Assembly: GCA_041752455.1 (NCBI GenBank)
Contig: JBGSWL010000035.1
Span: forward strand, 1-13,919
Length of the DNA: 13,919 bases
DNA from: JBGSWL01 sp041752455
GTDB lineage: Bacteria; Pseudomonadota; Alphaproteobacteria; Rhizobiales; Rhizobiaceae
Direction of reading: 5' to 3'
Shown here: positions 1-6,462 of the stretch, piece by piece
How the letters are laid out: each line of letters starts with the position of its first letter
Position numbering within the stretch: the first letter of the stretch is position 1
Program-made: the position numbers and the translations under genes
The notes under the pieces: generated by a model
The model's input: the letters and a program-made list of their open reading frames with translations, nothing else
Databases searched by the model: none
Told to the model about the DNA's origin: nothing

Positions 1-122
1 TCGGTCACAAGCAGGGGCCGGCTGATGCCGGCGGCCTTGCAGTGATCGGCCAGTTCCGCCACGCGGCCGGGGCCGAATTTGACGAGTGTGGGATAGGACC
101 AGTTGACGGTTGCGGCGGTCAT
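1..122 (-). CDS. Iron-containing alcohol dehydrogenase, N-terminal fragment cut by the window edge
   Basis: Only the first 40 codons are present; the gene continues beyond base 1. The start ATG (122-120) shares an ATGA overlap with the stop of the aldehyde dehydrogenase gene, so the two are probably translationally coupled. The translated start contains WSYPTLVKFGPGRVAEL and later GISRPLLVT. This is the typical beginning of group III (iron-dependent) alcohol dehydrogenases, in which a YPT-x-(I/V)-x-FG-x-GR stretch leads into the first strand of the NAD(P)-binding domain. The metal-binding His/Asp residues lie outside the window and cannot be checked. By family it would interconvert an alcohol and an aldehyde. 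As the last visible gene of the TRAP/ligase/aldehyde dehydrogenase unit, it probably makes the aldehyde used by its neighbour. The related maleylacetate reductase family cannot be fully excluded from this fragment. Confidence 0.8.
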   Translation of the reverse strand, partial: MTAATVNWSYPTLVKFGPGRVAELADHCKAAGISRPLLVT

Positions 123-1510
123 GACGGTTTCACCTTGCGGAAGTGGTAGCTGCGCGGCCGGGTGACCGCATGGTAGCCGAGGGGGGATAGGCCCGCGCCG
201 CGTCCGGTGTCCTTGCAGCCGGTCCAGCACAGCGCGGGGTCGAGGTAGTCGGCCCGGTTCAGGAAGACGGTGCCGGTGTCGATGCGCCGGGCGAGCGACC
301 ATGCGCGGCCTTCGTCCTGCGTCCACAGGCTCGCGGTAAGGCCATAGGGGCTGTCATTCATCAGGGCCAGCGCCTCGTCATCGCTGTCCACCGGCATGAT
401 GCCGACCACCGGGCCGAACGATTCCTCGCGCATGACACGCATGGAATGATCGACGTTCACCAGCACCTGCGGCATCAGGTAGGTACCGCCATCGTCTGCC
501 GGGAACAGTTGGCGCTCAATCAAGGGTTTTGCACCTGCCGCCACCGCTTCGGCGGTCTGCGCGCGCACCGTATCGGCGAAGCGCTTGTGCGCCATCGGTC
601 CAAGCGTGGTTTCGGCGTCGAACGGGTTGCCGAGGCGCAGCGCGCTGACCCATGCGACCGACTTTTCGACGAAATCATCAAAGCGGGACCGGTGCACATA
701 GATGCGTTCGATGCCGCAGCAGCACTGGCCGCCATTGTACATGGCGCCATCCATCAGGACGTCGACCGCCCAGTCAATGTCGGCATCTTCCATCACATAG
801 CCGGGGTCCTTGCCGCCGAGTTCCAAACCAAGGCCGGTGAAAGTTCCCGCTGCGGCGCGTTCGATCGCCTGCCCACCCGCAACCGAACCGGTGAAGTTGA
901 CAAAGCCGAAGCTGCGGGCCGCAATCAGGCGTTCGGTGCCCGCATGGGTCAGCACCACGTTCTGGAACACGTCTGCCGGCACGCCGCCCGCGTGCAGTGC
1001 GTCGGCGATTCGTTCGCCCACCAGAAGGGTCTGGCTGGCATGTTTCAGGATGACCGAGTTCCCCGCGACGAGCGCCGGCACGATCGTGTTCATCGCGGTC
1101 ATGTAGGGGTAGTTCCAGGGCGCGATCACGAAGACCACGCCTTGCGGCGCAAACTCGATCCGGCGGGCAAAGCGGTCGCCATCTTCGGCGATCATGGGCG
1201 CGAGCGCCTGCTCGGCAATGCCGGTCATGTAAGCGGAGCGTTCGTTCAGACCGCCGAATTCGCCGCCAAAGCGCACGGGGCGGCCCATCTGCCAGGCGAG
1301 TTCCTCGACCACCTGGTCCTTCATCGCGTTGAGCGCGGCAACGCCTGCCTGCACCTTGGCGATACGCTCGGCCAGCGGCAACGCCGCCCAAGCTGACTGT
1401 GCAGCGCGCGCACGCGCCACGACATCGTCAGCCTGCACATCGGTCAGGGCAGGGCGCTCGGCATAGACCCGCCCGTCGACGGGCGAGATACACTGGATCA
1501 TGCTTGTCAT
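119..1510 (-). CDS. NAD(P)-dependent aldehyde dehydrogenase
   Basis: Oxidises an aldehyde to the carboxylic acid in the cytoplasm; 463 residues, slightly short but complete for the ALDH superfamily. Visible motifs in order: PWNYP at 131-135 in the cofactor-binding part, Lys156 in ILKHAS, FTGS at 206-209, the general-base Glu230 in LELGGK (229-234), the catalytic thiol in GQCCCG (261-266, Cys264 by spacing) and EESFGPV at 362-368, which contacts the cofactor ribose. Three consecutive cysteines at 263-265 are less common, but the catalytic position is retained. The start at 1510 is preceded by a GAGGTG ribosome-binding site that overlaps the stop of the upstream synthetase gene; only 9 bases separate the two. 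A second Met three residues in is less well placed. The stop overlaps the start of the iron alcohol dehydrogenase gene. Context suggests it oxidises an amino-aldehyde or gamma-glutamyl-amino-aldehyde, as PuuC does in polyamine breakdown; the substrate is not readable from sequence. Confidence 0.93.
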   Translation of the reverse strand: MTSMIQCISPVDGRVYAERPALTDVQADDVVARARAAQSAWAALPLAERIAKVQAGVAALNAMKDQVVEELAWQMGRPVRFGGEFGGLNERSAYMTGIAEQALAPMIAEDGDRFARRIEFAPQGVVFVIAPWNYPYMTAMNTIVPALVAGNSVILKHASQTLLVGERIADALHAGGVPADVFQNVVLTHAGTERLIAARSFGFVNFTGSVAGGQAIERAAAGTFTGLGLELGGKDPGYVMEDADIDWAVDVLMDGAMYNGGQCCCGIERIYVHRSRFDDFVEKSVAWVSALRLGNPFDAETTLGPMAHKRFADTVRAQTAEAVAAGAKPLIERQLFPADDGGTYLMPQVLVNVDHSMRVMREESFGPVVGIMPVDSDDEALALMNDSPYGLTASLWTQDEGRAWSLARRIDTGTVFLNRADYLDPALCWTGCKDTGRGAGLSPLGYHAVTRPRSYHFRKVKPS

Positions 1511-1519
1511 GGTTTCACC

Positions 1520-2884
1520 TCAGGCGCGTTCGAAGCCGCGCTTCACTTCCCAGTCGGTCACGATGCGATCCTGTTCTTCGATTTCCCAATGAGCGGCGCG
1601 GATGTAATGGTCAACCACGTCATCACCGAAAACCTTGCGGTAGAACGCACTTGCGTGGAGGGCTGCGGCCGCTTCGCGCAATGTACGCGGAATGTGTGGC
1701 GCATCGGCCGACTGGTACTGGTCGCCATCGGCCTCGGGCTGAAGGTCCAGCCCGCGTTCGATGCCGTCAAGGCCTGCGGCCAATTGGGCGGCCAGCGCCA
1801 GATGCGGATTGAGGTCGGCGCCACCGACGCGGCATTCCACGCGCACGGCCTTGGAATCGGCGCCGCAGATGCGGTAGCCCGCCGTGCGGTTGTCCGTCGA
1901 CCAGACGATGCGGGTCGGGGCGAACATGCCGATGCAGAACCGCTTGTAGCTGTTGACATAGGGCGCAAGGAACAGGGTTCCGGCGGAAGCATGGGCGAGG
2001 AGCCCGGCAACATAGGACCGCATGGTGGCCGACATGCCGTGCGGGGCATCTGGGTCATGGAAGACGTTCGATCCGTCACGGAACAGCGACTGGTGGACAT
2101 GGCTCGACGACCCCGCCCGGCCTGTCGCGTATTTCGCCATGAAGGTCGCTGCGAGCCCGTGCTGGTGGGCGATCTCTTTCACGCTGTTCTTGACGATGGC
2201 GTGGTTGTCGGCGGTTTCCAGCGCTTCGCCGTAACGGATGTTGATTTCTTCCTGGCCGGCTTCGGCCTCGCCTTTGGAGTTTTCAACAGGGATGCCGGCA
2301 CCGAACAATCCGTTGCGGATCGCGCGCATCACACCTTCTTCCTTGGTCGTCAGAAAGAGCGAGTAGTCGGCATTGTGTCCGCCGATGCTGCGCATGTCCG
2401 TATGGCCTCGCGAGGCCAGCGCGTCGTAGCTCTCCGAGAAGAGAAAAAATTCCAGTTCGGTTGCCATCATCGGCTCGTATCCGAGCGCGCGGGCGCAGGC
2501 GATCTGGCGCTTCAAGATGGCGCGGGGGGAATGAGGCACCTCGTCATGACCATGGTGATCGAGCACGTCGCAGACCACCAAGGCGGTGCCGGGCAGCCAG
2601 GGCACACGGCGCAGCGTGGTCAGGTCAGGTTTGTGGGTGTAGTCGCCGTAACCGGATGCCCATGAGGTTGAGGCGTAGCCCTGCACCGTCACCATTTCGA
2701 GGTCGGTGGCCAAAAGATAGTTGCACCCATGGGTTTCACGCCAGCCTGAATCGACGAAATGGCGCGCGTGGAAGCGTTTCCCCATCAGGCGGCCCTGCAT
2801 GTCCACGATTGCGGTCAGCACGGTATCGATCCGTCCGGCGTCAACTTCGGCGCGCAACTCGTATAGCGTCATATGGCCGGCCAT
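1520..2884 (-). CDS. Glutamine synthetase family protein, probable gamma-glutamyl-amine ligase (PuuA/IpuC-like)
   Basis: A 454-residue ATP-dependent ligase of the glutamine synthetase fold. Metal and glutamate site residues are present: TELEF at 142-146 (Glu143, Glu145), QEEINI at 211-216, HVHQS at 262-266, NSYKR at 311-315, NRTAGYR at 332-338 and RVECR at 348-352. Two hallmarks of true type I glutamine synthetase are missing. The FDGSS stretch carrying the ammonium-binding Asp is replaced by a GYASTSW-type stretch (about 69-75), and there is no NLYDLP adenylylation loop before HIPRTLREAAAAL (397-409). Both losses are usual in PuuA, IpuC and related enzymes that join glutamate to an amine. 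I infer that it gamma-glutamylates the imported amine, protecting the amino group before oxidation. The gene lies 77 bases after dctP and 9 bases before the aldehyde dehydrogenase. The start at 2884 has AGGA very close and GGGGGA ten bases upstream. The exact amine is unknown. Confidence 0.9.
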   Translation of the reverse strand: MAGHMTLYELRAEVDAGRIDTVLTAIVDMQGRLMGKRFHARHFVDSGWRETHGCNYLLATDLEMVTVQGYASTSWASGYGDYTHKPDLTTLRRVPWLPGTALVVCDVLDHHGHDEVPHSPRAILKRQIACARALGYEPMMATELEFFLFSESYDALASRGHTDMRSIGGHNADYSLFLTTKEEGVMRAIRNGLFGAGIPVENSKGEAEAGQEEINIRYGEALETADNHAIVKNSVKEIAHQHGLAATFMAKYATGRAGSSSHVHQSLFRDGSNVFHDPDAPHGMSATMRSYVAGLLAHASAGTLFLAPYVNSYKRFCIGMFAPTRIVWSTDNRTAGYRICGADSKAVRVECRVGGADLNPHLALAAQLAAGLDGIERGLDLQPEADGDQYQSADAPHIPRTLREAAAALHASAFYRKVFGDDVVDHYIRAAHWEIEEQDRIVTDWEVKRGFERA

Positions 2885-2917
2885 TTTCCTGTATTCCCCC
2901 AGTGTTTTCAGTGACAG

Positions 2918-2949
2918 GGCTGGCGCGAACCCCTCTGTCCGCGCCAGCC
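2918..2949 (-). promoter_or_regulatory. Strong intercistronic hairpin after dctP
   Basis: A perfect 10-base inverted repeat (GGCTGGCGCG / CGCGCCAGCC) with a 12-base loop starts about a dozen bases after the dctP stop and ends before the ribosome-binding site of the synthetase gene. It is not followed by a T-run on the minus strand. It is therefore more likely an mRNA-protecting or partly terminating structure than a full terminator. Such hairpins behind binding-protein genes commonly raise their transcript level over downstream genes; that role here is inferred. Confidence 0.6.
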
Positions 2950-2961
2950 GTTAGCATTGCC

Positions 2962-4014
2962 TCAAAGGCAGGTATAGGGCAGTCCCGCAGCGGCGGTGTT
3001 GGCGTTGTAGTCCTTGAAGATCTGGACGATCTTTGCCGACCGTTCCGACTGCTGTGCGACTTCGTCCCAGAAGACCTGCGCGGCACGCTCGACTTCCGCC
3101 CATTCGGCAGGCGGCACGGTCGTCAGTTCCAGCTTGTCGCCGGTGGCGCGCAAGCGTGCCTCGCCGCCCCAGTACCACTGGTTGCGGAAGTGATGGCCCA
3201 TTTCGGCGGCCATGCGCACGATCGCCTTGAGGTCGTCTGGCAGGTTCGACCACGACCGCTCGTTGACATAGATCGAGCCGATCCATGCGCCTGAAATGTT
3301 GTTGGTCGTGATGTAGTTGGTGACGTCCGCCCAGCCGACCGTGTAGTCCTCGGTGATGCCGGACCAGGCCATGCCGTCGAGTTCGCCGGTCTGCACGGCA
3401 ACTTCGGCATCTTCGTAGGGGATCTGAACCGGGATCACGCCGAACTGCGTGAGGAACCGGCCCGCTGTCGGGAAGGTGTAGAGGCGCAGGCCCGACAAGT
3501 CGGCGACCGACTTGATCGGCTTGACCGTGTTGAAGTTGCACGGGTCCTGGCCAGCTGCAGTCAGCCAGACGACGCCGCCGGCTTCCTTGTAGGCTTCTTC
3601 CCAGATCTGGCGCAGGCCGTACTGTTCGAACAGCACCGGCACGTCGAGCGCATGTTTCGTCGCCGTCGGGAAATAGCCGCCGAAGGTCGCGACATCGACC
3701 GGCGCCGCCATGCTGTCGTCGTCGGAATGGACGGCGTCGATGGTGCCGGCCTGCAGCGCACGGAACAGTTCGCCCGTCGGAACGATCTGGTCAGCATAAA
3801 ACAGCTCGACCTGCAGGCGCCCGCCTGCAGCCGCGTTGATCGCGTCGATCACGGGCTTGGTGACGAACTCGCCCAGCGTCGCGCCGGCATAGGTCTGGAA
3901 CCGCCAGCGGATCGGTTCCTGCGCACGAAGGGTTGCAGGGGCGGCCAGCGCGGCGGCCCCGGCACCAAGGCCGGCGGTGGTGAGGAAGGTACGGCGGGAC
4001 TTCAAGATAGTCAT
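2962..4014 (-). CDS. dctP: TRAP transporter solute-binding protein (DctP family), Tat-exported
   Basis: Periplasmic receptor of the TRAP system, 350 residues. The N-terminus has a twin-arginine signal: SRRTFL at 6-11, then an Ala/Gly-rich hydrophobic stretch and a likely cleavage near Ala31. Export in folded form is therefore expected. The mature part shows DctP-family features: a TYAGATLGEF start, LRLYTFPT around 176-183 whose Arg177 sits where the family's ligand-carboxylate Arg usually lies, then VQTGELDGMAW (207-217). The start at 4014 is chosen because AAGGAG lies seven bases upstream and the Tat signal begins there. The frame stays open much further upstream, but only through dctM. It sits 62 bases after dctM and 77 before the synthetase gene. 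Most TRAP ligands are carboxylates, yet zwitterions such as ectoine and taurine are also known; the ligand here is unknown. Confidence 0.92.
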   Translation of the reverse strand: MTILKSRRTFLTTAGLGAGAAALAAPATLRAQEPIRWRFQTYAGATLGEFVTKPVIDAINAAAGGRLQVELFYADQIVPTGELFRALQAGTIDAVHSDDDSMAAPVDVATFGGYFPTATKHALDVPVLFEQYGLRQIWEEAYKEAGGVVWLTAAGQDPCNFNTVKPIKSVADLSGLRLYTFPTAGRFLTQFGVIPVQIPYEDAEVAVQTGELDGMAWSGITEDYTVGWADVTNYITTNNISGAWIGSIYVNERSWSNLPDDLKAIVRMAAEMGHHFRNQWYWGGEARLRATGDKLELTTVPPAEWAEVERAAQVFWDEVAQQSERSAKIVQIFKDYNANTAAAGLPYTCL

Positions 4015-4076
4015 GGTATCACTCCTTCTCTGGTTTTGGTTCGGGTGCGCCCCTACGCCGGGCGTTCGGCTTCTAG

Positions 4077-5414
4077 TCATCGCGAATAGACCGTTTGCGG
4101 CAGCCACAGCGCAATCTGCGGGAAGATCATCACAAGGACCAAGGCCAGCATCATCACCAGCACGAACGGGATGATGGACTTGTAGATGTCGACGATGGTG
4201 ATACCGGGCGGCGCGAAGGCGCGCATCAGGAACAGGTTGTAGCCGAAGGGCGGCGTCAGATAGGCGATCTGGCAGGTGATGGTGTAGAGGACGCCGTACC
4301 AGATCAGCGGGTTTTCGATGCCGAAGTCGAGCTTTGCGACCAAGGGCACGTAGAGCGGTGCGACGATCACCAGCATCGCCGTGTCGTCCAGAAAAGTGCC
4401 CATGATCAGGAACGACAGCTGCATCATGATCAGGATCGTCCAGGGCGACAGGTGCAACTGGCCGACGAAGAACCCTTCGATGGCATTCACGGCGCCGAGG
4501 CCGTCGAACACTGCGCCAAAGGACAGGGCGGCAAGGATGATCCACATGAACATGCAACTGATGAACATGGTCTGCCGCGTGCAGCTCTGGAACACCGCCC
4601 AGGTGAAGCGCCGCTTGATGATGGCGGCTGCCACGGTGGTCAGTGCGCCGATGACCGAGGCCTCCACAAGGCTGGTATAGCCTGTGACGAAAGGCGCCAT
4701 CATGAAGAAGAAGATCATGAACGGCAGGAACCCTGCGCCCAGAAGGCGCATCTTTTCGGCCCGCGTGATCGATGCTGCCTCTTCGGCAGAAATGGTGGGG
4801 GTCAGGTGCGGCTGGAGGCGCCCGCGTATCACGATGTAGAGGATGAACATCCCGGCCATCATCAGCCCGGGAATGATCCCGGCAAGCCAGAGCTGCCCCA
4901 CCGGTTGCCGGGCGATCATCGCATAAAGCACAAGCACGACCGATGGCGGGATCAGGATGCCGAGCGACGACCCCGCCTGCACCACGCCGGTCACCATCTC
5001 CTTGTCATAGCCACGGCGCAACAGTTCCGGCAGGGCGATGGTCGCCCCGATCGCCATGCCCGCGACGCTGAGGCCGTTCATCGCCGATATCAGCACCATC
5101 AAGAGGATCGTTCCGATCGCAAGGCCCCCGGGGACTTTGCCGAACCAGACGTGGAACATGCGGTACAGGTCGTCGGCCAGCCGGGTTTCCGACATGACAT
5201 AGCCCATGAACACGAACATCGGCAGCGTCAGCAGCGGATACCAGCGCATCAGCTTGATGGTGGCGGAAAAACCCATCGCCTCGGCGCCCGGTCCCCACAG
5301 AAGCAATGCCGCGATCACGGCGACGAAGCCGATCACGCCGAAGACGCGCTGGCCGGTGACCATCATCAGCAGCATGGTCGAGAACATCAGGATGGCGATG
5401 TGTTCGTAGATCAT
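4077..5414 (-). CDS. dctM: TRAP transporter large permease (DctM family)
   Basis: The ion-coupled translocating membrane subunit, 445 residues and hydrophobic throughout, with about 11-13 membrane segments. Family motifs are easy to see: PLLTLPMFVFMGYVMSETRL (60-79), WFGKVPGGLAIGTI (90-103), SAMNGLSVAGMAIG (110-123), GSSLGILIPPSVVLVLY (148-164), GTFLDDTAMLVIVAPLYVPL (339-358) and a C-terminal ITCQIAYLTPPFGYNLFLM (379-397). The start ATG overlaps the dctQ stop by four bases (ATGA), and AGGGG lies ten bases upstream, so it is coupled to the small permease. It is expected to import its substrate with sodium or proton symport, together with DctQ and DctP. It is somewhat longer than many DctM proteins (about 425), with a charged cytoplasmic loop around 198-222. 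Confidence 0.95.
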   Translation of the reverse strand: MIYEHIAILMFSTMLLMMVTGQRVFGVIGFVAVIAALLLWGPGAEAMGFSATIKLMRWYPLLTLPMFVFMGYVMSETRLADDLYRMFHVWFGKVPGGLAIGTILLMVLISAMNGLSVAGMAIGATIALPELLRRGYDKEMVTGVVQAGSSLGILIPPSVVLVLYAMIARQPVGQLWLAGIIPGLMMAGMFILYIVIRGRLQPHLTPTISAEEAASITRAEKMRLLGAGFLPFMIFFFMMAPFVTGYTSLVEASVIGALTTVAAAIIKRRFTWAVFQSCTRQTMFISCMFMWIILAALSFGAVFDGLGAVNAIEGFFVGQLHLSPWTILIMMQLSFLIMGTFLDDTAMLVIVAPLYVPLVAKLDFGIENPLIWYGVLYTITCQIAYLTPPFGYNLFLMRAFAPPGITIVDIYKSIIPFVLVMMLALVLVMIFPQIALWLPQTVYSR

Positions 5415-6046
5415 GCGCGGTCAACCCCTGCATCTGACGCGGTTCCCGGCTGGTCGGGGTCCATGTATCCGCGCCCCGGCGCAATCGGCCGGCCGCGCAG
5501 GAAGGCAACATCGCGGATCAGGAAGGCGACCGCCTGCAGCAGCATCATGAGCAGGCCGAAGCACAAGATGACCTTGATCGGCCACATCACCGGTCGCCAG
5601 GCCGACGGGCTGCGTTCCAGAAATCCGGTCTGTGGCCAAGGGATGTCGAACGGCAACCACGTCACATCTAGCGGTATCCAGCGCAGGCTGAGCGAATAGA
5701 CCGTGGACCCGACCGCTCCCCACAGCATGACGCCGAGATAAAAGGCCAGTGCCAGCACGGTGAAGGCATCGACCCAGGCCTGCCCGCGCGGGGACCAGCG
5801 GTGATAGAACAGGTCCATCCGCACATGGGCACCCGCCTGCATGCTCCACGGCCCGCCCAGCACGAAATAGGCGATCATCGTGAATTGCGCCGCTTCCAGC
5901 GTCCACAGGGCGGGGCGGTCGAGTTTGGAGATGGTGGAATAGAGCAGGATGCCCATGAGGACAAACAGCAGGTACATCGCCATCCGCCCGATGCCGTGGT
6001 TCAGGCTGTCCACGAAACGGACGTAGGCAACCAGAACGCCGGGCAT
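5411..6046 (-). CDS. dctQ: TRAP transporter small permease (DctQ family)
   Basis: The small membrane subunit that partners DctM, 211 residues. It has the expected four membrane segments (about 22-39, 52-66, 93-113 and 156-178). The family signature QAGAHVRMDLFY (70-81) follows the second one and corresponds to the usual G-x-H-(I/V)-R-x-D motif. The stop overlaps the dctM start. It is the first gene of the minus-strand unit, with 416 non-coding bases upstream. The ATG at 6046 has no clear ribosome-binding site. Met22 (MAMYLL) is the next option, but the upstream residues VAYVRFVDSLNHGIG look like a normal DctQ N-terminus, so 6046 is kept. The C-terminal tail (about 184-211) is hydrophilic. The insert between segments three and four (about 120-150) is relatively long and Trp/Pro-rich. 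Confidence 0.92.
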   Translation of the reverse strand: MPGVLVAYVRFVDSLNHGIGRMAMYLLFVLMGILLYSTISKLDRPALWTLEAAQFTMIAYFVLGGPWSMQAGAHVRMDLFYHRWSPRGQAWVDAFTVLALAFYLGVMLWGAVGSTVYSLSLRWIPLDVTWLPFDIPWPQTGFLERSPSAWRPVMWPIKVILCFGLLMMLLQAVAFLIRDVAFLRGRPIAPGRGYMDPDQPGTASDAGVDRA

Positions 6047-6170
6047 CAGAGCGTCATCGCCAAGGTCAGGCGCGCCGTCCCTGCATTGCCACAGACACTG
6101 ATCCTTGCGGATCGCTGGGAAGCGAGAGTGTTGCGAGGATCGGAATGCCTAACGGAGGGACGCATTCGAC

Positions 6171-6200
6171 AATCTGGCGCGACGCTTACGCGGCTGTCAA
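6171..6200 (-). promoter_or_regulatory. Candidate sigma-70 promoter of the TRAP/ligase/dehydrogenase unit
   Basis: On the minus strand a perfect TTGACA -35 (6200-6195) is followed, after 18 bases, by CAGATT (6176-6171), a three-of-six match to TATAAT. It would start transcription about 120 bases upstream of dctQ. The TTGATCAA palindrome and AATCGGC repeats lie just upstream of the -35 and could bind an activator. The weak -10 keeps confidence low. Confidence 0.3.
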
Positions 6201-6441
6201 TACCGGTTGAGCCTTCAAAAGGCGTTGATCAATCGGCAGGAATCGGCTCGAGCGGCGTCTGGCCACGGCTTCGCTCACTACGCGTTTGCAGACCACGTTG
6301 ACGGGGCGCCGGATCATCCGTCGAAATTCTGATCCGGTCGGATCACGAAGTCCGGCGGCTGGCGGCGGCGATCCGGTCGCACGACGTACCAGGCTACCCG
6401 CGATTGCCGGACCATGGCATGCATTCCTTGATGGCTGCACA

Positions 6442-6460
6442 CCTTGCCGTTAGAGCAAGG
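6442..6460 (+). promoter_or_regulatory. Hairpin enclosing the glf ribosome-binding site
   Basis: CCTTGC (6442-6447) and GCAAGG (6455-6460) form a perfect 6-base stem with a 7-base loop. The right arm contains the only plausible Shine-Dalgarno sequence (AAGG) and ends two bases before the glf ATG. When folded it would hide the ribosome-binding site. The spacing of that site to the start codon is also shorter than usual. Confidence 0.45.
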
Positions 6461-6462
6461 GC

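Larger units (their letters stand above)
6047..6462. other. 416-base divergent intergenic region between dctQ and glf
   Basis: No convincing gene is seen on either strand; the short open frames resemble no family I recognise. It must hold the promoters for the TRAP unit (minus) and for glf (plus). Small repeated elements include a TTGATCAA palindrome at 6225-6232, a tandem AATCGGC direct repeat at 6231-6237 and 6241-6247, GATCC-TTGC-GGATC at 6100-6113, and GATCCGGTCG twice (6331-6340 and 6370-6379). Any of these could be regulator half-sites, but none matches a consensus that I know. Confidence 0.6.

Noticed and set aside
2962..4557. A 531-codon open frame for dctP starting at 4557
   Set aside because: The upstream 181 codons lie antiparallel in frame shadow of dctM and lack a family match; the Tat signal and AAGGAG site fix the start at 4014.
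4095..5699. A 534-codon plus-strand open frame opposite dctM and dctQ
   Set aside because: Its product is His/Asp/Arg-rich with no recognisable domain, which is the usual antisense shadow of a hydrophobic GC-rich gene.
6186..6440. An 84-codon minus-strand open frame in the region before glf
   Set aside because: It has no clear ribosome-binding site or recognisable domain, and other frames are equally open; not enough to call a gene.
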